DNA from: an uncultured Mediterraneibacter sp.
GTDB lineage: Bacteria; Bacillota; Clostridia; Lachnospirales; Lachnospiraceae
DNA: 38,652 nt
Assembly (NCBI GenBank): GCA_944383695.1
Contig: CALWQP010000028.1
Coordinates: forward strand, 1-38,652
Direction: 5' to 3'
Of the stretch, positions 7,946 to 15,101 are shown piece after piece. The position numbers and the translations under genes are program-made. Position 1 is the first letter of the stretch, and each line of letters starts with the position of its first letter. The notes under the pieces were generated by a model that searched no databases, had not been told where the DNA came from, and was given only the letters and a program-made list of their open reading frames with translations.

Positions 7946-9034
7946 TCAACGGAGAGGGCAGTTCCCCACACAGCGGCACCAGTGGCCGAAATCACCGCTG
8001 TCGCTGCGCTCTTCTGCAGTCAGCTCCGGGAAGGATGAGCAGGAGCGGGTGAACCGCGGAAAGCCGAAGAGATCCGCGGCCCGCGCCTCCTGCGGGTCAT
8101 AGGTGCCGGGAACTCCCAGCCACGTCCGTCCCCCATCCTCAATAAGCATAAGGTGATTGTAGTTGTGATATCCATGCAGGAGGAAGCTGTTGTTGGCAAG
8201 CGGCCAGAACCTCCGTGGAAGCTGAGCAATGTCCGAACGCTGGATTTTCTTTGCCGATGGCTGTCCGGACGGTGGGGTCGCCGTTGACGATGCGGACGGA
8301 GCCGCTGGTTCGGACGACGTGGATGGAGCCGACGGTTTGGACGACGCAGACGCCGCTGCTGGTTCGGACGGCGCAGACGCCGCTGACTCTTCGGTTGACG
8401 CAGACGCCGCTGCTGGTTCGGACGGTGCAGGCGCTGCAGACTCTTCGGGACTTTCTTCTGCCGTGAGAATATCAGCGGGTGCGGATGCTTCTTCCGGCTG
8501 GGGCGTATTTGTGAGCATCCGTGTTTCTTCTGTCTCGGAGGAATTTGCGGCAGGCAGTTTCCCAGCGCTGTCCGTAGAGTCTGAAAAGGCGTTCTCTGAG
8601 GAGGAGCTCTCTGAGGGGGCATTATCTGAGGTAGCATTTTCTGAGGAAGCAATCCTCACCCGGCTCATATCCACATCAAAGAAAAATGCAGACGCCATCC
8701 AAAAAAGAGCGGACCGGCTTCCCGGCAGCCGGATAAAGAATCCGTCGATCTGGGTCAGAGGGCGTCCTTCCGGAAAATGAGATTCGGCAATGGGAAGCCG
8801 CGCGGAAATATTTCTCCTGAAACAGTTCAGCACAGCGATCTGCTCCGCGATCAGATCAGCGCCGTCCCGGTAAAACGCGTACAGCTCCAGGGAAGCGCCG
8901 TTCCCCACAGGGATGCCGTTGGCGTGGATCTGGAGGATGCAGGAGCGGTAATGCCGGGAGGCTTTAATAAAGCCCACATTTCTCCTGCGTTTATTGTTTT
9001 CATATTCATAAAGATAAAAAGTACCGGAATTCAT
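7946..9034 (-). CDS. DUF6128-like protein with Ser/Ala repeat linker, function unknown
   Basis: A 362-residue minus-strand protein. An N-terminal domain of ~130 residues (opening MNSGTFYLYEYENNKRRRN) is followed by a Ser/Ala/Pro/Glu-rich linker (~135-262) with an 18-residue repeat. The ordered C-terminal domain contains FLLHGYHNYNHLML, TWLGVPGTYDPQE and LFGFPRF. That C-terminal pattern matches my memory of a Lachnospiraceae-restricted uncharacterised family (DUF6128); the name should be checked by search. No signal peptide or transmembrane segment is visible. AGAGGTAA lies five to six bases before the ATG at 9032-9034. The gene is divergent from tadA (81 bp apart) and convergent with dgt. The plus strand opposite it is also open, because of the repetitive GC-rich linker, but lacks any recognisable domain. 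Confidence 0.78.
   Translation of the reverse strand: MNSGTFYLYEYENNKRRRNVGFIKASRHYRSCILQIHANGIPVGNGASLELYAFYRDGADLIAEQIAVLNCFRRNISARLPIAESHFPEGRPLTQIDGFFIRLPGSRSALFWMASAFFFDVDMSRVRIASSENATSDNAPSESSSSENAFSDSTDSAGKLPAANSSETEETRMLTNTPQPEEASAPADILTAEESPEESAAPAPSEPAAASASTEESAASAPSEPAAASASSKPSAPSTSSEPAAPSASSTATPPSGQPSAKKIQRSDIAQLPRRFWPLANNSFLLHGYHNYNHLMLIEDGGRTWLGVPGTYDPQEARAADLFGFPRFTRSCSSFPELTAEERSDSGDFGHWCRCVGNCPLR
8343..8450 (-). repeat. 54-bp period tandem repeat in the DUF6128-like gene
   Basis: An identical 29-bp block occurs at 8343-8371 and 8397-8425, with more diverged copies on either side. The 54-bp period encodes an 18-residue Ser/Ala/Pro/Glu unit. The length of this stretch is likely to vary between strains through slippage. 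Confidence 0.7.
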
Positions 9035-9115
9035 ATATTACCTCTGGTCTTGTCTCTTTTCAGTCTAGTCTATTCACAGGAAAAGAGAAAAAGAACAGCG
9101 GATGAAAGGGATGTC

Positions 9116-9652
9116 ATGGAAGAAAAGGAAAAAGACTGCTGCGGGCAGCAGCAAAAAATAGATGAAAAATATATGCGTCAGGCGCTCCGCCAGGCAGAGA
9201 AAGCGTATGCCCTTAATGAGACGCCCATCGGCTGCGTGATCGTGCATGATGGAAAGGTCATCGGCAGAGGCTACAACCGCAGGAATACCGATAAGAATCC
9301 TCTGGCACATGCTGAGATTACTGCAATCAGGAAGGCGAGCAAAATGACAGGCGACTGGCGGCTGGAGGAATGTACCCTGTATGTGACTCTGGAACCCTGT
9401 CAGATGTGTGCGGGGGCGATCGTCCAGTCACGTATCAAGCGTGTCGTTGTCGGGTGTATGAATCCCAAGGCAGGGTGTGCCGGGTCGGTCCTGAACCTGC
9501 TGGATATGAAAGCGTTCAACCATCAGGCGGAGCTTGAGACCGGTGTGCTGGGGGAAGAGTGCAGTGTGCTGATGAAGAAGTTTTTCAAAGAACTGCGGGC
9601 AGAGCAGAAAATAAGGAAAAAAAGCGAGGCTGATATCAGGACAGCCGGCTGA
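9116..9652 (+). CDS. tadA: tRNA-specific adenosine deaminase
   Basis: A 178-residue zinc deaminase that converts adenosine to inosine at the wobble position 34 of tRNA-Arg(ACG), allowing the tRNA to read CGU, CGC and CGA. The cytidine-deaminase-fold motifs are intact: HAE (H65, catalytic E67) and PCQMC (C95, C98). TPIGCVIVHDGKVIGRGYN forms the N-terminal substrate region. I place the start at ATG 9116, which has AAAGGG at 9105-9110. The frame stays open upstream to 8777, but that extension lies opposite the divergent DUF6128-like gene and does not resemble TadA. The N-terminal tail (~20 residues, charged) and C-terminal tail are slightly longer than usual. The stop codon lies within a terminator-like dyad, and the SRP RNA gene lies just beyond on the opposite strand. 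Confidence 0.95.
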   Translation: MEEKEKDCCGQQQKIDEKYMRQALRQAEKAYALNETPIGCVIVHDGKVIGRGYNRRNTDKNPLAHAEITAIRKASKMTGDWRLEECTLYVTLEPCQMCAGAIVQSRIKRVVVGCMNPKAGCAGSVLNLLDMKAFNHQAELETGVLGEECSVLMKKFFKELRAEQKIRKKSEADIRTAG

Positions 9653-9676
9653 TGCGGAAGCAGATCAGCCGGCTGT
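9641..9676 (+). terminator. dyad between convergent tadA and the SRP RNA gene
   Basis: A perfect 13-bp inverted repeat (ACAGCCGGCTGAT 9641-9653 / ATCAGCCGGCTGT 9664-9676) has a 10-base loop and includes the tadA stop codon. On the plus strand a T-rich stretch ends at 9710; on the minus strand there is a T run about 14 bases beyond the stem. It probably works as a bidirectional terminator, although neither side has an immediate T tract. Confidence 0.6.
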
Positions 9677-9710
9677 TTCATCTATTCGATCATATTGTTT
9701 TCTTTTTTTT

Positions 9711-9971
9711 GTGCATTGCGCTTCGAACTTGACTAGCAGACGTTACCCCGGCAGTTAACTCAGCCCAGGCACCCTCACGGCACCCGGGAGGTCCTGTTTA
9801 GTGCTGCTCCGTTCCCGACCTGACACGGTTCACAAGTTCCCGTCGCGTGAGACCCGGACATCAACGTCACTTACCGGGGGCAGCCCTGCCGGCTGCCGCC
9901 CTCTGCGCAATATCACCCCTGCTATAGCGGATTGCAGGTACAAGGTACCGCTAACACCCCGGCTGCACGAG
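9711..9971 (-). ncRNA. ffs: signal recognition particle RNA, large bacterial type
   Basis: Read on the minus strand, this ~260-base segment is a large Gram-positive SRP RNA, which with Ffh targets nascent membrane and secreted proteins. The diagnostic helix-8 apex is present at 9808-9835: GTCAGGTC, a GGAA tetraloop region and GGAGCAGC. The closing pair next to the tetraloop is G-C where Escherichia coli and Bacillus have C-G, a compensatory change. The length and the 5' GC-rich Alu-like region indicate the long form of Firmicutes. A short GTGCA/TGCAC pairing can close the 5' and 3' ends. The 5' end is set from the promoter at 9977-10005; the 3' end is approximate. The gene is convergent with tadA. 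Confidence 0.93.
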
Positions 9972-9976
9972 TCTTA

Positions 9977-10005
9977 ATTTTACATGGTTTTTGAGGAATT
10001 GTCAA
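9977..10005 (-). promoter_or_regulatory. promoter of the SRP RNA gene
   Basis: On the minus strand there is a perfect TTGACA at 10005-10000, a 17-bp spacer and a TAAAAT -10 box at 9982-9977. This predicts transcription starting at about 9971, at the expected 5' end of the SRP RNA. The near-consensus quality fits a strongly expressed stable RNA. Confidence 0.8.
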
Positions 10006-10030
10006 TGGTGAGGCGGAAACTGACAAAAAT

Positions 10031-10059
10031 TTGCCTGTCGGGCTGTTTAGTGTTAAAAT
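10031..10059 (+). promoter_or_regulatory. promoter of the radical SAM operon
   Basis: TTGCCT at 10031-10036, a 17-bp spacer and TAAAAT at 10054-10059 give a plausible sigma-A promoter 33 bp upstream of the ATG at 10093. It is back to back with the SRP RNA promoter; the two -35 boxes are about 25 bp apart. Confidence 0.6.
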
Positions 10060-10092
10060 CTCAAGTATGACCAAAAGAAACGGAGCGTTTAG

Positions 10093-11820
10093 ATGAAAGT
10101 CCTTTTAGCGGCGGTGAACGCCAAATATATTCATTCCAATCTTGCAGTGTACAACTTAAGGGCGTACGCTCGCCAATACCAGGAAGAGATCGGGATCGCG
10201 GAATATACGATCAACCAGACAGTGGATGAAATCCTGATGGATATTTACAGCAGAAAGCCGGACGTTCTGTGTCTCTCCTGCTATCTGTGGAATATCTCGT
10301 ACGTGGGACAGATTGTAACAGAAGTGCCGAAGATACTGCCGCACACGAAGATATGGCTGGGAGGACCGGAGGTGTCCTGGGACGCGCCGGAGACGTTGAA
10401 AAGATATCCGGGCGTGGACGGCGTCATGTGCGGGGAAGGAGAGGCCACGTTCCTGGAACTGACAGAGTACTGGCAGGCGCGGGGAGGCCCGGGAGCAAAA
10501 AGAGGTCTGTCAGGGATAAAAGGCATCGTATACCGGGAACCGGGCGGAGGAATCCGGGAAAATCCGCCCCGTCCTGTGATGGATTTAAGCCGTGTGCCCT
10601 TTGTCTATGAGCATATCGGGGATTTCCAAAACCGGATCATCTACTATGAGTCCAGCAGAGGATGTCCTTTTTCATGCAGCTACTGTCTCTCCTCCATTGA
10701 CAAATGCCTGCGCTTCCGCGATACCGGCATGGTGAAAAAGGAACTGCAGTTCTTTATTGACCACGAAGTCCCCCAGGTGAAATTCGTGGACCGGACGTTT
10801 AACTGCCGGCATGAGCATGCCATGGAGATATGGAGCTATATCAAAGAGCATGACAGGGGGATAACGAATTTTCATTTTGAGGTGGCGGCTGACCTTCTCA
10901 GTGACGAGGAGGTCAGCCTGCTCCGGAGCATGCGCCCCGGTCTGATCCAGCTTGAGATCGGCGTGCAGTCCGCAAATGAGGAGACAGTGCGCGAAATCCG
11001 AAGGAGCATGAAGCTTGACCGGGTCAGGGAAAGAGTAGGGCAGATAAAGGAGAGCGGGAACGTACATCAACATCTGGATCTGATCGCCGGACTTCCTTAT
11101 GAAGGGTACGAGAGCTTTGCCCGGTCCTTTGATATTGTATATTCCATGAAGCCGGAGCAGCTCCAGCTGGGCTTCCTGAAGGTGCTCAAAGGGTCTCTTA
11201 TGCATGAGAAAGCAGAAGAGTATGGACTGATTTATCAGGCTCGTCCGCCCTATGAGGTGCTTGCGACAAAATGGCTGTCCTTTGGGGACATCGTCCGCCT
11301 GAAGCGGGTCGAAGAAATGGTGGAGATTTATTACAACAGCGGGCAGTTCCGGTATACTATGGAATATCTTGGACAGAAATTCCCCACGGCCTTTGGAATG
11401 TATGAAGCCCTTGCCGGATATTATGAAGAAAACGGCCTTTTCGGGATGCAGCATTCCCGCATTGCCAGGTATGAGATCCTCAGTCGGTTTACCGCCGCAT
11501 ATGCAGGGGAAGACAGGGGACAGAAGAAAGAATGGCAGGAGTGGTTGACATTGGACCTGTATTTGAGGGATAATGTGAAAAACCGTCCGGCGTTTCTGAG
11601 TGAGAATCAGGTGACAAAGGAAGAAGCAGCCGCATTTTATAAAAGGGAGGCGGAAAAGCCGTGCTGCCTGGTGGGATATGAAGGATATGACAGCCGGCAG
11701 ATGCGGAAAATGACCCATTTGGAGCGTTTGCAGGGGAGGCTTCTCGTGTTTGACTACAGAAAAAGGAATCCTCTTACAGGCGATGCATTTGTTTGTGAAA
11801 TAAAGGAGAAAGAACAGTGA
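10093..11820 (+). CDS. B12-binding-type radical SAM protein with DUF4080-like C terminus
   Basis: A 575-residue protein with an N-terminal cobalamin-binding-like Rossmann domain (~1-140; KVLLAAVNAKYIHSNLA), a radical SAM domain and a C-terminal region of the DUF4080 type. The [4Fe-4S] cluster motif is CPFSCSYC (CxxxCxxC) inside ESSRGCPFSCSYCLSS, followed by the family pattern KFVDRTFNC. The cobalamin-binding DxHxxG motif is not evident, so the N-terminal domain may not bind B12. Proteins of this family are widespread in Clostridia and their substrate is unknown to me. GGAGCG lies just upstream of ATG 10093, and there is a promoter at 10031-10059. The stop overlaps the start of a 33-residue membrane peptide gene, so these genes are probably co-transcribed. 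Confidence 0.88.
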   Translation: MKVLLAAVNAKYIHSNLAVYNLRAYARQYQEEIGIAEYTINQTVDEILMDIYSRKPDVLCLSCYLWNISYVGQIVTEVPKILPHTKIWLGGPEVSWDAPETLKRYPGVDGVMCGEGEATFLELTEYWQARGGPGAKRGLSGIKGIVYREPGGGIRENPPRPVMDLSRVPFVYEHIGDFQNRIIYYESSRGCPFSCSYCLSSIDKCLRFRDTGMVKKELQFFIDHEVPQVKFVDRTFNCRHEHAMEIWSYIKEHDRGITNFHFEVAADLLSDEEVSLLRSMRPGLIQLEIGVQSANEETVREIRRSMKLDRVRERVGQIKESGNVHQHLDLIAGLPYEGYESFARSFDIVYSMKPEQLQLGFLKVLKGSLMHEKAEEYGLIYQARPPYEVLATKWLSFGDIVRLKRVEEMVEIYYNSGQFRYTMEYLGQKFPTAFGMYEALAGYYEENGLFGMQHSRIARYEILSRFTAAYAGEDRGQKKEWQEWLTLDLYLRDNVKNRPAFLSENQVTKEEAAAFYKREAEKPCCLVGYEGYDSRQMRKMTHLERLQGRLLVFDYRKRNPLTGDAFVCEIKEKEQ

Positions 11821-11918
11821 ATTTTTATAATAAAAAGGTGAGACGCATCATATCTATTATCATTATCGTACTTGTGGCAGCTATGGTGCTGACCATGGTC
11901 CTGCCTTATCTTGTATGA
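11817..11918 (+). CDS. 33-residue single-pass membrane peptide, function unknown
   Basis: A small reading frame starts at GTG 11817, overlapping the stop of the radical SAM gene, and ends at a TGA that overlaps the ATG of the next gene. AAGGAG at 11803-11808 is 8 bases upstream. The peptide opens with MNFYNKKVRR, then has a hydrophobic stretch of about 20 residues (ISIIIIVLVAAMVLTMVLPY) and ends in LV. A positive N terminus followed by a single hydrophobic helix predicts a membrane peptide with the N terminus inside. I recall similar tiny MNFYNKK-type proteins in Lachnospiraceae, but no function. Start and stop overlaps with both neighbours argue for translational coupling. Confidence 0.72.
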   Translation: MNFYNKKVRRIISIIIIVLVAAMVLTMVLPYLV

Positions 11919-13501
11919 AGAACGCACAGGAGAGTGTGAGTGTGACAGAAGTCAAAAAAAGGAAAAAACAGAAAAAAGCACAACGGGACAAAAAGACTGT
12001 CCTGCTCATTGCAGGACTGGTATTCTCCGCATTCCTGGTGATCATAGGGATCAATGTGCTGTTCCGCGTGACGATCGCCAAATATGATCCGGATATCATT
12101 ATCTCCGGAGTGACGATCGGCGGGACGGACGTTTCGGGTATGAACGCGGCGCAGGCGAAAGCAGCGGTCAAGAAGGCGGCGGAGGAGTATGCGTCCAGAA
12201 CGATCGTGCTTAAGCTGGATGAAGAGAGAAGCGCAGAAGCAGCGCTCACAGAGCTGGGAATGTCTGTGGCGGATCTGGATTCTGTGATCCGGGATGCTCT
12301 TGATTACGGAAAAAAAGGCAATCCCATCACATGTTATAAGATATTAAAAAGCGCAGAGAAAAATGAAAATAAGAAAGAGTTCCCCATCCGTTATGAAGTC
12401 GCGGCGGAATCGGCGGAAAGCGCCCTTGAAGAAAAGCTTGCCCGCATCCTGATACAGCCTGAAAATGCGAAGCTGACGCAGAGCGGAGGGCAAACGGTAG
12501 TTGAAAAGGATGTGCCGGGAGAAAAAGTGGATGTCAAGAAAACAGTGTCCAACATAAACAGCTTTATTGCCGGAGACCAGGGAAAAGAAGACAATACTGT
12601 GTCTGTGGAGACAACAGAGTCCGAGGCAGACATCACGGCGGGAGACCTGGAAGGCATCAGAGACGTATTGGGGACATTTACGACTTATTATGGGGAGAGC
12701 GACGACGGAAGGACCATGAACGTGGAATCAGGAGCGAACCATATTGGGGGAACGCTGGTCCGGCCGGGGCAGGAGATTTCCGCAGATGACCTGATGGCGC
12801 CTTACACAGAAGAGAATGGGTATGCCATGGCGGCTTCTTATGAGAACAATGCGGTCGTGGAGTCCATGGGCGGAGGGATCTGCCAGGTGTCGACTACGCT
12901 CTACAATGCCCTTCTCCTGGCAGAGCTTGAAATTACAGAGCGGTATGAGCATTCCATACAGGTCTCTTATGTAGAGCCTTCCATGGACGCGGCCATCGCG
13001 GATGATGTGAAGGACCTGAAATTCCGCAACAATATGGAGACGTCGGTATATATTGAGGCTGTGCTCTCCGGAGGGAATATTACATTTAATATTTATGGAA
13101 AAGAAGTGCGGCCTGAGGGGCGCGCCGTCGAATATATCAGCGAAACGCTGGAAACCGTGGAGTCGGACGAAACAAGATATGTGGCGACAGAAGATCCCAT
13201 TGGGACCGTGTACACACGGGACAATGGGCATACCGGACTGAAGGCCCAGCTCTGGAAGGTCGTCTATGAAGACGGAACGGAAGTGAGCAGGGAAGCGGTC
13301 AATTACAGCACGTATCTTGCATCGGGAAAGACTGTTGCCGTGGGAACATTCTCTGAGAGCGAGGAAGCGTCCGCAAAGATTAACGCGGCCATAGAATCTC
13401 AGAGTGAGGCTCAGATCAATGCGGTGATCGCGGAGATCACAGCGGGAGGTACACAGAGGACAGAAGGCTCCGGGGAAGAAAGTTCCGGCGGAGGAAATTA
13501 G
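11915..13501 (+). CDS. VanW family protein with putative peptidoglycan-binding domain
   Basis: A 528-residue cell-envelope protein. A very basic N terminus (KKRKKQKKAQRDKK) precedes one transmembrane segment (~residues 29-50), giving an inside-to-outside signal anchor. Next comes a region of the PG_binding_4 type (~60-235). The VanW domain follows (~245-400) with NHIGGTLVRPGQEIS, ESMGGGICQVSTTLYNALL and FRNNMETSVYIEA. A G5-like stretch and a Ser/Gly-rich tail close the protein. VanW proteins occur in some vancomycin clusters and very widely in Clostridia, with no settled biochemical function. Two starts are possible: ATG 11915, coupled to the small upstream gene, or GTG 11942, which has CAGGAG nine bases upstream and gives 519 residues. 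No other van genes are adjacent. Confidence 0.87.
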   Translation: MKNAQESVSVTEVKKRKKQKKAQRDKKTVLLIAGLVFSAFLVIIGINVLFRVTIAKYDPDIIISGVTIGGTDVSGMNAAQAKAAVKKAAEEYASRTIVLKLDEERSAEAALTELGMSVADLDSVIRDALDYGKKGNPITCYKILKSAEKNENKKEFPIRYEVAAESAESALEEKLARILIQPENAKLTQSGGQTVVEKDVPGEKVDVKKTVSNINSFIAGDQGKEDNTVSVETTESEADITAGDLEGIRDVLGTFTTYYGESDDGRTMNVESGANHIGGTLVRPGQEISADDLMAPYTEENGYAMAASYENNAVVESMGGGICQVSTTLYNALLLAELEITERYEHSIQVSYVEPSMDAAIADDVKDLKFRNNMETSVYIEAVLSGGNITFNIYGKEVRPEGRAVEYISETLETVESDETRYVATEDPIGTVYTRDNGHTGLKAQLWKVVYEDGTEVSREAVNYSTYLASGKTVAVGTFSESEEASAKINAAIESQSEAQINAVIAEITAGGTQRTEGSGEESSGGGN

Positions 13502-13519
13502 GAAGGCAGTGAAAGACGA

Positions 13520-14572
13520 ATGAGATATGGCAGGCTGACACAGACCGCATGGCAGCGCTTTGTTAAGAGACAACTGCATAAAAGATGCAAGGACTCGCTT
13601 TTGAGCCCCTCTCCCTGGGAAAATGTATCCGGGCTTGCGGGAAGGTGCGGGGAGTCATTTCTGTGGGTGGAAGCCTGCGCGGCAGGAGACTCTGTACGGA
13701 CCGGATATTATGCTGTTCTGAAGGCAGCGGGGGAGCTGGCGGCAAAAGGAGTCCGGCCATCCTGCGCTTCTGTCAGGATACTTTTTCCGCCGGGAGCGGA
13801 AGAAGAGGAATTAAAAGAGATCACAGCGGGCGTGGAGGAGGCCTGCGGCCGGATGGATATGGAGGTGACTGCTCTTCAGGGCGAGACGGTCTGCGCGGCT
13901 GCGCAGACCATTGTCACTGCCACAGCGTCTGGAAAAAGTGACAGGCAGGAACTGAGCCGGGACCAGCGGGAGACATCCCTTCAGGAGAAGCTCAAAGCAG
14001 CGCCTGAGCAGGAAATCGTGTACTGCGGATATGCCGGGCTGGAAGGGATGCTCCGCATTCTGGATGAAGCCCGGGAAGAGCTTGGGGCGAGATTTGTTTC
14101 CACGTTCCTTGAACAGGCGGCAGCCCTTGCGGACGAGCTGGTGACACCGGACAAAATCCTCGCGCTCTTTACGGACGAAGGCGCGCAGCAGCGGATCACT
14201 GCGGTCTGCCCGGTCGGGAGCGGCGGCATCCTTGCAGCACTTTGGGAAGTCTCGGAGACGCTCGGCACCGGATTGGCGGCGGATATGTCCGGGATCGGCA
14301 TAAAGCAGGAGACTGTGGAAATCTGTGAATTCTACCGTCTGAATCCTTATCAGATGACGTCTGCGGGAAGTTTTCTCATTGTGACAGAGGATGCTGATGC
14401 GGTGACAGAGATACTGGAGAAGGCGGGGGCGCGAGCCGGAAAGCTTGGGGTCACAAAAGCGCAGAACGCGCGGGTGATCACAAGCGGAGAAGAAGTAAGA
14501 TACCTGGACAGGCCTGCTCCGGACCAGCTGGCACTCTGGCAGGCAGGGAGACAGAAGCAGACATTATCATAA
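13520..14572 (+). CDS. AIR synthase-related protein (HypE/ThiL/PurM superfamily)
   Basis: A 350-residue protein resembling the two-domain PurM/HypE/ThiL/SelD superfamily of ATP-using enzymes. The N-terminal part has GDSVRTGYYAVLKAAGELAAKGVRP, where these enzymes have the conserved domain-A helix; I can quote only the shorter core AAGELAAKGVRP with confidence as family-like. The C-terminal part has CPVGSGGILAALWEVSE and GIGIKQETVEICEFYRLNPY, which match the HypE-like pattern of a Gly-rich turn followed by the LNPY segment. The strictly conserved N-terminal Asp/Gly phosphate-binding loop of true ThiL or HypE is not clear, and HypE's C-terminal Cys is missing. It is probably a paralogue of unknown substrate, not a hydrogenase maturation factor. 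No hyp genes are adjacent. It lies 18 bp after the VanW gene. Confidence 0.72.
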   Translation: MRYGRLTQTAWQRFVKRQLHKRCKDSLLSPSPWENVSGLAGRCGESFLWVEACAAGDSVRTGYYAVLKAAGELAAKGVRPSCASVRILFPPGAEEEELKEITAGVEEACGRMDMEVTALQGETVCAAAQTIVTATASGKSDRQELSRDQRETSLQEKLKAAPEQEIVYCGYAGLEGMLRILDEAREELGARFVSTFLEQAAALADELVTPDKILALFTDEGAQQRITAVCPVGSGGILAALWEVSETLGTGLAADMSGIGIKQETVEICEFYRLNPYQMTSAGSFLIVTEDADAVTEILEKAGARAGKLGVTKAQNARVITSGEEVRYLDRPAPDQLALWQAGRQKQTLS

Positions 14573-14597
14573 AAAATTAAAAACAGGAGGAAATAAG

Positions 14598-15101
14598 ATG
14601 AACGAAAAGAAAGAAGCTCTGAGGATCGAGATCTTAAAATATATTGAAAAGCACAGCCGGGTGGAGCTTGGCGAACTGGCGGTCCTGCTGGGCGTGGAAG
14701 AGACAGATGTGGTAAATGAAATGGCGGAGATGGAGAAGGAGAAAATCATCTGCGGATATCACACGCTGATAGACTGGGATAAAGCGGGCGTGGAGATGGT
14801 GACAGCCTTGATCGAGGTGCGTGTGACGCCGCAGAGAGACCGCGGGTTCGACAGGATCGCTGAGCGGCTGTACAATTATCCGGAGGTCTATGCGGTTTAT
14901 CTGATATCCGGCAGCTATGACCTGCTCGTGACACTGGAAGGAAAGACGCTCAAAGAGGTATCCCGGTTTGTCTCGGAGAAGCTGTCTCCGCTGGATGGAG
15001 TATTAAGCACCGCGACACATTTTATTCTTAAGAAATACAAAGACCACGGCACTATCATGGTGACGAAAAAAGAGTCGGAAAGGATACCGGTGACACTGTA
15101 A
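14598..15101 (+). CDS. Lrp/AsnC family transcriptional regulator
   Basis: A 167-residue regulator with an N-terminal winged helix-turn-helix (~residues 5-60; SRVELGELAVLLGVEETDV) and a C-terminal AsnC/RAM ligand-binding domain (~70-150; VTALIEVRVTP, YAVYLISGSYDLLVTLEG). Such proteins usually sense amino acids and form dimers or octamers. ACAGGAGGAAAT upstream gives a clear start. The aminotransferase start overlaps its stop (TAATG), so the two genes are translationally linked. This pairing suggests that the regulator responds to the amino or keto acid handled by that enzyme; this is inference from position. Confidence 0.92.
   Translation: MNEKKEALRIEILKYIEKHSRVELGELAVLLGVEETDVVNEMAEMEKEKIICGYHTLIDWDKAGVEMVTALIEVRVTPQRDRGFDRIAERLYNYPEVYAVYLISGSYDLLVTLEGKTLKEVSRFVSEKLSPLDGVLSTATHFILKKYKDHGTIMVTKKESERIPVTL

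Noticed and set aside
8229-9115. Plus-strand open frames opposite the DUF6128-like gene, including an N-terminal extension of TadA
   Set aside because: The Asp/Ala-rich stretches are the reverse of the Ser/Ala linker repeats, and TadA homology starts only after ATG 9116, which has its own ribosome site.
11915-13501. Vancomycin-resistance locus based on VanW- and VanY-like genes
   Set aside because: The two genes are 7 kb apart and no vanHAX, vanRS or vanT genes are present; both families are common general cell-wall proteins in Clostridia.
13520-14572. Hydrogenase maturation protein HypE
   Set aside because: Only the overall superfamily pattern fits; the C-terminal cysteine required of HypE is missing and no other hyp genes are adjacent.
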